Source: Candidatus Nomurabacteria bacterium RIFCSPLOWO2_01_FULL_42_20 (GTDB lineage Bacteria; Patescibacteriota; Minisyncoccia; Phycocordibacterales; CAZVEC01). From it: 39,896 nucleotides of DNA. Under the pieces are notes generated by a model that did not search any database, was not told the origin of the DNA, and saw only the letters and a list, made by a program, of their open reading frames with translations. Position 1 is the stretch's first letter. Each line of letters begins with the position of its first letter. A program made the position numbers and the translations under genes. Shown in pieces: positions 15,196 to 24,127 of this stretch. The stretch covers positions 1-39,896 of the forward strand of contig MFVF01000034.1 in assembly GCA_001785965.1 (NCBI GenBank). Reading direction: 5' to 3'.

Positions 15196-18100
15196 ATGAA
15201 ACAATATAATCATAGTAAAATCGAAAAATACTGGCAAAAGGAGTGGGCCAAGAAAAAGATTTACAAAACCCTTTCTTCGCAAGAAGCTAGACGCAAGACC
15301 CTTCGTCGCCAAGGCTATGCAGGGCGAGAGCTAAAGCCTTTCTATGTTCTTGACATGTTTCCGTATCCGTCGGGAGCGGGACTGCATGTGGGGCATCCGA
15401 GAGGATACATCGGTTCGGACGTTTGCGCTCGCATGAAAAGAATGCAGGGCTACAACGTGCTTCATCCGATGGGCTATGACGCTTTCGGTTTGCCGGCCGA
15501 GCAATACGCCATTGAACACAAAGTCCATCCGCGTGAGGCGGTCAAAAGAAATGTGGCGACATTTGAAAAACAATTATCCATGATTGGCCTTTCTTATGAT
15601 TGGTCGCGCAAAATCAATACCAGCGATCCTGATTATTACAAATGGACCCAGTGGATTTTTTTGAAGCTGCACAATCATTATTATGATGAGAAATTACAAA
15701 AAGCCAGATCAATTTCGGAACTAATTAAAAAATTTGAAAAAGAAAATAAAGAATGGGAAAAGCTCTCGCCTCTTGAAAAACAAGATCACTTGATGAAATA
15801 TCGTCTTGCTTACGAAGGCGAAGCGGAAGTGAATTGGTGTCCGGGGCTAGGAACAGTTCTTGCCAACGATGAAGTTAAAGAAGGCCAGGACGGACACTTG
15901 ATTTCCGAACGCGGCGGTTTTCCGGTTGAAAAAATAAAAATTAAGCAATGGTTTTTGCGTATTACGGCTTACGCGGACAGATTACTTTCAGGGCTGGAGG
16001 AGTTGAAATGGTCACTGCATTTGAAAGAGATACAGAAAAATTGGATTGGGCGCTCCGAAGGGGCGGAAATAGAATTTAAGCTAGTCGCTAGGAGCCAGCC
16101 GCTAGGAGCTATTAAAGTTTTTACCACGCGGGCGGATACGCTTTTTGGCGCGACTTATCTGGTACTCTCGCCGGAGCATGCCATCATTCCCAAATTAAAA
16201 ATTGAAAATATAAAAGAGGTTGAAAATTACATCAATCAAGCAAAGCACAAAACTGCTGAAGAAAGAACTCGGGTGGAAAAAGACCCTTCGACGGGCTCAG
16301 GGCAAGCAAAGACAGGCGTTGAGCTGAAAGGTGTGAAGGCGATAAACCCGGGGAATGGTGAGGAAATTCCGATTTGGATTTCCGATTATGTTTTAGCTGA
16401 TTACGGGACTGGTGCCATCATGGCCGTGCCGGCGCATGATGAGCGGGATTTTGCGTTTGCGAAGAAATATAATCTGCCGATTAGAGAGGTTATTGTAAAC
16501 TATGACATAGACGGAATGGGCTGGGCGCCAAAGGCAGGCAAAAAGTTTAGCACATACAGAGGAGTAAGTGCGGTGATTTTCAATAAAAAAAATGATACTG
16601 TTCTATGTTTGAGATGGGCTCCGCAAGGTTGGGGCACTTTTGTTACCGGAAAACTTGATCCCAATGAGAATAATTTTAAAGAAGTTGCTCGGCGCGAGAT
16701 CTACGAAGAGACTGGTTATAAGAACTTAAAATTGATTTACGAACAAAAAAATCCATACTTCACGACTTATTATCATGACGGCAAAGATGAAAATCGTTTT
16801 ACGGAAATGCACCGTCTATTTTTTGAGCTTATGGATGAAGAGAAGGATGAAATTTCTGATGAGGAAAAATCCAAGCATGAAATTGTCTGGGTTGCGCGAA
16901 AGGATATTCAAAAGTTTATAACCGCGAGTTACGATCAGGAAATTGTGGAAAAAGTAATAAATGGAACTTTTATGGAGAAATCTTGCTTTGCATGCCATGG
17001 TATATTAGTTGACTCAAAACAATTCACAGGCATGACTTCTGAAGAAGCGCGTAAAAAAATCACTGACTTTGTCGGCGGCCAGATCGTCACCAAATACAAA
17101 ATGCGGGATGCCGTTTTTGCCCGGCAAAGATATTGGGGCGAGCCGATTCCGCTTTGGCGCGATAAAGAGGGAATAATCCATGAAGTAAAAAAGTTGCCGC
17201 TTAAATTGCCTAATGTAAAATCATACGAACCGACAGGGAAGGCGGAAGGGCCTTTGGCTGGAGTGAAATCTTGGGTGGCGAAAGGCTACGAAACTAATAC
17301 CATGCCCGGCTGGGCGGGAAGCTCTTGGTATTATCTGCGCTACATGGATCCGAAAAATAAAAAAGAACTTGCGGGGAAGAAAGAAATTGAATACTGGCAA
17401 CAAGTTGATATATATGTGGGCGGGACAGAACATGCTACAGGGCATCTTCTTTATGCGCGTTTTTGGAACAAATTTCTGCATGATCTTGAAATTACGCCGA
17501 CCGAGGAGCCGTTTAAGGAACTGCACAATCAGGGGATGATCATAGCTTCAGATGGAAGAAGGATGTCTAAACGATGGGGCAACGTCGTTAACCCAGACGA
17601 TATTGTCAAAACTTATGGCGCCGATACGCTTCGGGTTTATGAGATGTTCATGGGGCCGTTTACCGATTCGATCGCTTGGTCAACCGAGAGCATCATCGGC
17701 CCGAGAAGATTTTTAGAAAAAGTTTGGCGTGTCGCACAGCGACTACAGATTAACACTGATAAAAAACTGATCAACACTGATAAAATCGGTGAAAATCAGT
17801 CTAGAAATCAGAGTAAATCAGTAGATTTTTCTGTAGAAAAATTATTACACAAAACAATCAAAAAAGTCACCGAAGATATTGAAGCGATGCGTTTCAATAC
17901 TGCCATATCTAGCATGATGATTTTCGTCAACGCTCTAGATGCGGAACATACGCGGAAGGATGCGCAAATAGATATTGGAAACTGGGTACTATTTTTAAAA
18001 CTACTTGCGCCTTTTGCTCCGCATATTGCTGAAGAACTTTACAACGAACAACTTATAACTAACAACAAAAAAAGTCTGCGTAAGTCTGCGGCGAGTATTC

Positions 18101-18333
18101 ACGAGCAAGAGTGGCCGAAGTGGAATCCAAAATTGATTATTGACGAAACAGTTAAAATCGCCGTGCAGGTGAACGGAAAAGTCCGGGCTGAAATTGAAAT
18201 TCTGGCTGACATTAATGAAGGCGAGGTCCGAGAGATTGCCTTAGCCAATGAAAATATCAAAAAGTGGGTAGAGGACAAAGAGGTCAAAAAGTTTATTTAT
18301 GTGAAAAACAAGCTTGTTAACATTGTAATATAA
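15196..18333 (+). CDS. leuS: Leucyl-tRNA synthetase with in-frame repeat insertions and a NUDIX-like domain insertion
   Basis: MKQYNHSKIEKYWQKEW...FYVLDMFPYPSGAGLHVGHPRGYIGSD...MSKRWGNVVNP...; the ORF-track start 15151 is probably too far upstream. NUDIX box-like GKLDPNENNFKEVARREIYEETGY. Confidence 0.97.
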   Translation: MKQYNHSKIEKYWQKEWAKKKIYKTLSSQEARRKTLRRQGYAGRELKPFYVLDMFPYPSGAGLHVGHPRGYIGSDVCARMKRMQGYNVLHPMGYDAFGLPAEQYAIEHKVHPREAVKRNVATFEKQLSMIGLSYDWSRKINTSDPDYYKWTQWIFLKLHNHYYDEKLQKARSISELIKKFEKENKEWEKLSPLEKQDHLMKYRLAYEGEAEVNWCPGLGTVLANDEVKEGQDGHLISERGGFPVEKIKIKQWFLRITAYADRLLSGLEELKWSLHLKEIQKNWIGRSEGAEIEFKLVARSQPLGAIKVFTTRADTLFGATYLVLSPEHAIIPKLKIENIKEVENYINQAKHKTAEERTRVEKDPSTGSGQAKTGVELKGVKAINPGNGEEIPIWISDYVLADYGTGAIMAVPAHDERDFAFAKKYNLPIREVIVNYDIDGMGWAPKAGKKFSTYRGVSAVIFNKKNDTVLCLRWAPQGWGTFVTGKLDPNENNFKEVARREIYEETGYKNLKLIYEQKNPYFTTYYHDGKDENRFTEMHRLFFELMDEEKDEISDEEKSKHEIVWVARKDIQKFITASYDQEIVEKVINGTFMEKSCFACHGILVDSKQFTGMTSEEARKKITDFVGGQIVTKYKMRDAVFARQRYWGEPIPLWRDKEGIIHEVKKLPLKLPNVKSYEPTGKAEGPLAGVKSWVAKGYETNTMPGWAGSSWYYLRYMDPKNKKELAGKKEIEYWQQVDIYVGGTEHATGHLLYARFWNKFLHDLEITPTEEPFKELHNQGMIIASDGRRMSKRWGNVVNPDDIVKTYGADTLRVYEMFMGPFTDSIAWSTESIIGPRRFLEKVWRVAQRLQINTDKKLINTDKIGENQSRNQSKSVDFSVEKLLHKTIKKVTEDIEAMRFNTAISSMMIFVNALDAEHTRKDAQIDIGNWVLFLKLLAPFAPHIAEELYNEQLITNNKKSLRKSAASIHEQEWPKWNPKLIIDETVKIAVQVNGKVRAEIEILADINEGEVREIALANENIKKWVEDKEVKKFIYVKNKLVNIVI
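17748..17832 (+). repeat. In-frame low-complexity repeat in leuS (aacactgataaa...gaaaatcag type)
   Basis: attaacactgataaaaaactgatcaacactgataaaatcggtgaaaatcagtctagaaatcagagtaaatcag encodes INTDKKLINTDKIGENQSRNQSKS. Confidence 0.8.
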
Positions 18334-18349
18334 GATATAATACTGGGAT

Positions 18350-20305
18350 ATGAAGAACCAAGGCGTCATTGACAAAATCTCTTATTATTCTTTTTTGGTG
18401 ACAATTTTTCTTCTGCCTTTTTTCTTCTTGCCGGCCTTCCAATTTTCTCTTGGCGTCAGCAAGGGTTTTCTTTTTTCCATCGGCATCCTGCTTTCTCTTT
18501 TCTTTTGGCTCTTGGCCCGCATAATAGAGGGCAAGATCTCTGTTCCCAAAAGCGGAATTCTTTTGTCCAGTCTTGTCTTAGCCGCCGTCTACTTGCTGGC
18601 TTCTCTCCTTTCTCCGGCCAAAACTATTTCTCTGTGGGGTCAGGGTTTTGAGGTTGACACTTTTGTTTCCATACTCACTTTTGTCTTGGCCATGTTTTTA
18701 GCTTCTGTCTTTTTTTCCGCCGAAAAGAAGCGGATTTTTGACCTGCAAATTCTCTTGGTGCTTTCTTTCGCCTTGCTTTCGGTTTTCTGGATTTTAGATA
18801 TGATTTTCGGTTTTTCAGCGTCTTGGCCGGCATTTTTCGGCAATTCGGGCAGCGGCAATTTATTCGGCAGTTTTAATGACTTGGCCATATTTGCCGGCCT
18901 GGTGGCGATTATTTCTCTTATTGCCCTGGAATCTCTCCTCTTGACTAAATATTCCCGACTCACTGCGGGGCTTGTTCTTCTTTTATCTTTATTTACGGCG
19001 GCGGCGATCGGTTTCCAGGCAGTTTGGCTTGCCATAGGCGTTCTTGCTCTAATTTTTTTTATTTATCGAATGTCAAATGTCTCCGCCGGGAGGCCCATTA
19101 TTTCTCTCTTAGTGTTTTTGATTTCCGTTTTCTTTTTTTCAATAAACTCTAATTTTTTAGCAAACTATTTAGATATAAAAAATGTTGATGTTCGCCCCTC
19201 GGTCTCTTCGACCCTCACGGTTATAAACGGCGCCTTGAAAGAAAATCCGATACTGGGAATCGGCCCGAATCGATTTTCCGCCGCTTGGTCTATGCATAAG
19301 CCTACAGCGATCAACCAAACTATTTTTTGGGACGCCAATTTTAATTTTGGCTTCGGCTTAATTCCTTCTCTTTTGGCCACGACTGGAATTTTAGGGATTT
19401 TATCTTGGCTCCTTCTGGCCGTATTTATTTTGCTTTCCATATTAAAGGCGGCGGCAAATGCCATAAAGATAAAAAACACCGCCTTAAATTATCTTCTCTT
19501 AAGCTCTGCCGCCGCCGCGGCATACCTTTTGATTTTTAATTTCGTCTATGTGCCGAGTTTGGCTCCTCTGGCTCTTTTCTTTGTTTTAATCGGCGTCCTA
19601 GTCGGCTCGCAGGCGCTCGCCAAGCTTATTAAAACCCCAATCTTTTCTTTCTTGAACGATCCAAGACTTTCTTTCTTTTCCATTCTTTTGATTATTGCCG
19701 TAATGGTCCTGACCGGATTTCTCGGCTATAAATCTGTCAAGAAATTCACCTCCATTGTTTTCTATGAAAGAGCCGTGACGGCCGAGACTTTGGATAGGGC
19801 GGAGGAGAAGATTATCAAGGCTCTTTCCTTAAATAAGAGCGATTTGTATTTTAGGTCTCTTTCAGATGTTTATCTGCTGAAGATGAATAATCTGCTCCAA
19901 GAGGGGCAGCTGGGGGAAGCCGATAAAAAAATACTGCAAGATATCATAAGCCGAGCGGAAGCGTCTGCCGAGCTTGGAGTGGAATTCGACAAAACTAATT
20001 ATCAAAATTGGCTCTCTCTCGGTGCGGTTTATGAGAATGTTTTGCCGCTTTCCGTCGAGGGGGCTTACGAGGCGGCGGGAAAAGCTCTGTTTGAAGCGGG
20101 GCGTCTCGCCCCGAATAATCCTGTTGTAGATTTAAGGCTTGGCCTATTGGAAGCCGCAGGGGACAATTTTGACGGCGCTAAAAAATATTTTGAACAAGCT
20201 TTGGCAAAAAAGCCCGATTACGCCGAAGCGAGCCGATACATTCAATATATTGAGGGCTTAGGAAAAGACAACAATGGCCAAGAGAATACTACGATTAATC
20301 AATAA
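18350..20305 (+). CDS. O-antigen ligase-like multi-TM protein with C-terminal TPR-like repeats
   Basis: 651 aa, about 12 TM, then ERAVTAETLDRAEEKIIKALSLNKSDLYFRSLSDVY ... GAKKYFEQALAKKPDYAEASRYI. Confidence 0.75.
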   Translation: MKNQGVIDKISYYSFLVTIFLLPFFFLPAFQFSLGVSKGFLFSIGILLSLFFWLLARIIEGKISVPKSGILLSSLVLAAVYLLASLLSPAKTISLWGQGFEVDTFVSILTFVLAMFLASVFFSAEKKRIFDLQILLVLSFALLSVFWILDMIFGFSASWPAFFGNSGSGNLFGSFNDLAIFAGLVAIISLIALESLLLTKYSRLTAGLVLLLSLFTAAAIGFQAVWLAIGVLALIFFIYRMSNVSAGRPIISLLVFLISVFFFSINSNFLANYLDIKNVDVRPSVSSTLTVINGALKENPILGIGPNRFSAAWSMHKPTAINQTIFWDANFNFGFGLIPSLLATTGILGILSWLLLAVFILLSILKAAANAIKIKNTALNYLLLSSAAAAAYLLIFNFVYVPSLAPLALFFVLIGVLVGSQALAKLIKTPIFSFLNDPRLSFFSILLIIAVMVLTGFLGYKSVKKFTSIVFYERAVTAETLDRAEEKIIKALSLNKSDLYFRSLSDVYLLKMNNLLQEGQLGEADKKILQDIISRAEASAELGVEFDKTNYQNWLSLGAVYENVLPLSVEGAYEAAGKALFEAGRLAPNNPVVDLRLGLLEAAGDNFDGAKKYFEQALAKKPDYAEASRYIQYIEGLGKDNNGQENTTINQ

Positions 20306-22010
20306 AGAAATTGGCAGTATAAATCAAGCCGCTTTTTTGCTCGGCCTTTTTGCCCTACTGGCCCAATTCTTAGGTCTTATTCGCGACCGCTTGCTTGTTC
20401 ATTTCCTTGGGCCGGGCCTTGAGCTTGATATTTATTATGCCGCCTTCCGCGTGCCTGATCTCATCTTTGTCTCTATTGCTTCGCTTTTTGCGATAACGGC
20501 CCTTCTGCCTTCTCTTAATCTCAAAATCGGCCGCGATACAAACGGAGAGTTGAATACCGACGCGCCCAAAAATGCCCAAAAATTTTTCTCTGATGTTTTT
20601 ACAGTTTTTCTTGTGACAATTATTTTAATTTGCGCCCTAGCTTTTCTTTTGATGCCATTTTTAACCAAGTTGATTGCGCCGGGTTTTGACGGAGAGGCGC
20701 TGGAGCAAGTTACTTATCTTTCGAGAATCATGCTTTTGTCTCCTATTCTTTTAGGCTTTTCCAATCTATTCGGCTCCATCACCCAGCTTTTTCGAAAATT
20801 TTTTGTTTTTGCCCTAAGTCCTTTCTTTTACAATCTTGGCATCATCATCGGCATTATCCTGCTTTATCCGTTTATTGGCATACCCGGACTTGCTCTGGGC
20901 GTTGTTCTGGGAGCCCTTCTTCATTTCGGCGTAAATATTCCGGTGGTAATCCGCCATCGATTTTTGCCCTATTTCTCCCGCGCAATCGATTGGCAGGGAA
21001 TCAAAAACTTAGTTAAATTATCACTGCCTAGAACTCTCGGTCTTGCCTTATACAGCATTGCTTTCCTCGTCATTGTGGCCATTGCTTCAACGATGGGGGA
21101 AGGATCTGTTTCAATTTTGAATTTATCATTCAATATCCATGCCGTTCCCATAACAATCATCGGCCTTTCTTACTCGGTGGCCGCTTTTCCAAGTCTTGCC
21201 CGATATTTCTCTGTCCAAGATATTGAAAGTTACATAAGGCAAATTGGTCTTGCTGCTAAACAAATTATTTTTTGGTCTTTGCCCGTCACTTTTCTCTTTA
21301 TTGTTCTGCGGGCGCAAATTATCCGCGTGATTTTGGGAACGAGCAATTTTTCATGGGAAAACACGCGCCTGGCCGCCGCAATGTTTGCTTTATTTTCAAT
21401 TTCCGTTGTTGCTCAAAGCCTGAATACTCTTTTTGTCCGGGCTTTTTATGCCGGCGGCAAGACGCGTCGGCCGCTCTTAGTCAATATTTTTTCCCTCTTT
21501 TTAATCGTCGGCCTTTCCTTCATTTTTCTCTATGTATTTAAGGCCGTGCCGGAAATAAAAACTTTTTTTGAGTCCCTTCTGCGGGTCAAAGGTCTGCCGG
21601 GGACAGAGTTGATGGCGATTGGTTTGGGTTACTCAATCGGCATTATATGCAATTTTTTTCTGCTTTGGCGTTTTTTTAGAAGGGATTTTACTTTAGCGAA
21701 AAATTTGGATTTTTTGGGTCGGGTTTTTTGGCAGAGCCTGCTCGGAGCTTTGACAATTGCCGCGGTGGCCTATGGCCTTTTGGGAGTATTTGATAATATT
21801 TTCGACATTAATACGTTTTACGGCATTTTTATGCAGGGGTTTTTGGCGGGCATTCTTGGTATTGCCGGCGGCGTCGTAGTTCTTCATCTGCTAAAAAATC
21901 AAGAGCTTTTAGATGTTTGGCAAACTGTCAGATCAAAGTTTTGGAAAATCAAAGCCATAAGTCCTGAGCAAAGTCGAAGGATGGTGGCGCCTCCGCAGGA
22001 AAAGTTGTAA
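20274..22010 (+). CDS. murJ: Lipid II flippase MurJ (MviN family)
   Basis: INQAAFLLGLFALLAQFLGLIRDRLLVHFLGPGLELDIYYAAFRVPDLIF; 14-TM pattern. Confidence 0.92.
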   Translation: MAKRILRLINKEIGSINQAAFLLGLFALLAQFLGLIRDRLLVHFLGPGLELDIYYAAFRVPDLIFVSIASLFAITALLPSLNLKIGRDTNGELNTDAPKNAQKFFSDVFTVFLVTIILICALAFLLMPFLTKLIAPGFDGEALEQVTYLSRIMLLSPILLGFSNLFGSITQLFRKFFVFALSPFFYNLGIIIGIILLYPFIGIPGLALGVVLGALLHFGVNIPVVIRHRFLPYFSRAIDWQGIKNLVKLSLPRTLGLALYSIAFLVIVAIASTMGEGSVSILNLSFNIHAVPITIIGLSYSVAAFPSLARYFSVQDIESYIRQIGLAAKQIIFWSLPVTFLFIVLRAQIIRVILGTSNFSWENTRLAAAMFALFSISVVAQSLNTLFVRAFYAGGKTRRPLLVNIFSLFLIVGLSFIFLYVFKAVPEIKTFFESLLRVKGLPGTELMAIGLGYSIGIICNFFLLWRFFRRDFTLAKNLDFLGRVFWQSLLGALTIAAVAYGLLGVFDNIFDINTFYGIFMQGFLAGILGIAGGVVVLHLLKNQELLDVWQTVRSKFWKIKAISPEQSRRMVAPPQEKL

Positions 22011-22012
22011 GA

Positions 22013-22100
22013 AACAAGTAAATCAAGTAAAGTAAGCGAGATAAGCAAGATAAGCAAGATAAGCGAGACAAGCTTAATTTACTTAATTTACTTGATTTAC
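22013..22100. repeat. Degenerate short tandem repeat / inverted repeat upstream of lepA
   Basis: aagtaaatcaagtaaagtaagcgagataagcaagataagcaagataagcgagacaagcttaatttacttaatttacttgatttact. Confidence 0.85.
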
Positions 22101-22105
22101 TATTT

Positions 22106-23929
22106 ATGGACCTAAAACATATTCGTAATTTTTCTATCATCGCTCACATTGATCACGGCAAGTCGACTTTGGCTGACCGGATGCTTGAAATAACGCACAC
22201 TATTGAAGCGCGGAAAATGCGCGATCAGGTGCTTGATCAGATGGAGCTTGAGCGCGAGCGAGGCATCACTATCAAAATGACGCCTGTTCGCATGAACTAC
22301 AGCTTAAATCTTACATCTTACATCTTAAATCTCATTGACACTCCTGGCCACATTGATTTTTCGTATGAAGTCTCGCGGGCTATCAAAGCCGTTGAAGGAA
22401 CAATTTTGCTCGTTGACTCTACGCAAGGGATTCAAGCCCAAACTTTGAGCGTTCTTGAGATGGCCCAAGATGCCGGCCTTAAAATTATTCCTGTTCTTTC
22501 TAAAATTGATTCGCCTTTGGCTCGGATTGAAGAAGTTCGCGGGGAAATCGTTAACTTGCTTGGTTGCATCCCTGAAGAAGTTTTGGAAGTCTCTGGTAAA
22601 ACCGGGCAAGGAGTCAATCAATTACTAGAAGCGATAATAGAAAAAATTCCGTCCCCGACCCCCTCCTTCCTCCCCCTTAATAAGGGGGAGGTGCCGCCGG
22701 CGGAGGGGGTGCAAGCCTTGGTATTTGATTTCAAGTATTCCAACCATAAAGGGGTTATTGTTTATGTCAGAATGTTCGGCGGCGAGGTCAGACGGGGTGA
22801 GCAGCTTCTCTTTGCTCAAGCCGTAGAAAAATTTATTGCACTCGAAGTCGGCGTGTTTACGCCGGCCGAGACGCCGAAAGATTATCTTGCTTCAGGCGAG
22901 ATCGGCTATATCGTCACCGGCATCAAACAGCCGGGCATTGCCTCGGTTGGCGACACCGTCACTTCATTTAAAAAGCCGGCTTCAGCGCTTTCGGGCTATA
23001 TGTCGCCCCTGCCAGTTGTTTGGGCCTCCGTCTATCCGGAGTCCGGAGACGATTTCCCAATTTTAAAAAGCGCGCTTTCCCGGCTCAAATTATCCGACTC
23101 GGCCTTTACTTATGAGGAAGAAAGTTCCGGGGCGCTCGGCCGGGGATTTCGGTGCGGATTTTTGGGCATGCTTCACTTGGAAATTATTACCGAGCGGCTC
23201 AAAAGAGAATTTAATTTGAAATTAATTATCACCACACCCTCAATCACTTACAAAATTGTTTACAAGAATGATAAAGAAGAGATTATTTATTCGCCCCATA
23301 AGTTTCCGGATCACGGAAGTTATGAAAAGGTTCTGGAGCCGTGGGTTTTTGTTAAAATTATTCTGCCGACTGAATATCTTAGCCAAATTATGCAGCTTTT
23401 ACATGACCACGAAGCCGAGATCGGCGAGACGGAGAGCATGGGCCTCGGTCGTGCGGCCCTCAATATTAAAATGCCGCTTCGGGAGATGATGAGAAACTTT
23501 TTTGACGAATTAAAAAGCGCTTCTTCTGGTTATGCTTCGATTTCATACAAAATTGGTGATTTTCGCGAAGCGGACGTTGTGCGTTTGGATATACTGGTCG
23601 GGGGCGAGATCGCGGCGGCTTTCTCCAGAATAGTTTCTCGCCAGAAAATGGAAACGGAAGCTGAAAAAACAGTTGAAAAATTATATAATATTCTGCCGAG
23701 GCAGATGTTCGTAACCAAGATTCAAGGCCAAGCGGCCGGGCGGATTATCTCCTCGCGGACTCTCTCGGCTCTCAAAAAAGACGTTACTCAACACATGTAT
23801 GGCGGGGATATTACGCGCAAAATGAAACTGCGAGAAAAGCAGAAAAAAGGCAAGAAAAAAATGGCCGAGCGCGGCCGAGTCAATATTCCCCAAGACGTCT
23901 TTATGAAGATGATGCGTTCAGGAGAGTAA
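22106..23929 (+). CDS. lepA: Elongation factor 4 (LepA)
   Basis: MDLKHIRNFSIIAHIDHGKSTLADRMLE...LNLIDTPGHIDFSYEVSRAIKAVEGTILLVDSTQGIQAQTLS.... Confidence 0.97.
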   Translation: MDLKHIRNFSIIAHIDHGKSTLADRMLEITHTIEARKMRDQVLDQMELERERGITIKMTPVRMNYSLNLTSYILNLIDTPGHIDFSYEVSRAIKAVEGTILLVDSTQGIQAQTLSVLEMAQDAGLKIIPVLSKIDSPLARIEEVRGEIVNLLGCIPEEVLEVSGKTGQGVNQLLEAIIEKIPSPTPSFLPLNKGEVPPAEGVQALVFDFKYSNHKGVIVYVRMFGGEVRRGEQLLFAQAVEKFIALEVGVFTPAETPKDYLASGEIGYIVTGIKQPGIASVGDTVTSFKKPASALSGYMSPLPVVWASVYPESGDDFPILKSALSRLKLSDSAFTYEEESSGALGRGFRCGFLGMLHLEIITERLKREFNLKLIITTPSITYKIVYKNDKEEIIYSPHKFPDHGSYEKVLEPWVFVKIILPTEYLSQIMQLLHDHEAEIGETESMGLGRAALNIKMPLREMMRNFFDELKSASSGYASISYKIGDFREADVVRLDILVGGEIAAAFSRIVSRQKMETEAEKTVEKLYNILPRQMFVTKIQGQAAGRIISSRTLSALKKDVTQHMYGGDITRKMKLREKQKKGKKKMAERGRVNIPQDVFMKMMRSGE

Positions 23930-24000
23930 ATCAAGTAAATTAAGTAAAGCAAGTAAATCAAGCTTGCCTCGCTTGATTCGCTTGCCTTGCTTGATTTACT
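23930..24000. repeat. Degenerate short tandem repeat / inverted repeat downstream of lepA
   Basis: aatcaagtaaattaagtaaagcaagtaaatcaagcttgcctcgcttgattcgcttgccttgcttgatttact. Confidence 0.85.
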
Positions 24001-24005
24001 GTTAT

Positions 24006-24110
24006 CTAAAAGATCGGAGTATAGAGCATGATCATACTGATGATGATGAGTATGACTAGCACGCCCCAGATAATTTTGATCTTTTTGCGATGTTTGGGAT
24101 TAAATAGCAT
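24006..24110 (-). CDS. Small single-TM protein (34 aa), below the ORF-track cutoff
   Basis: MLFNPKHRKKIKIIWGVLVILIIISMIMLYTPIF, ATG at 24110(-), stop 24008-24006. Confidence 0.55.
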   Translation of the reverse strand: MLFNPKHRKKIKIIWGVLVILIIISMIMLYTPIF

Positions 24111-24127
24111 GGGTATAGTATAATATG

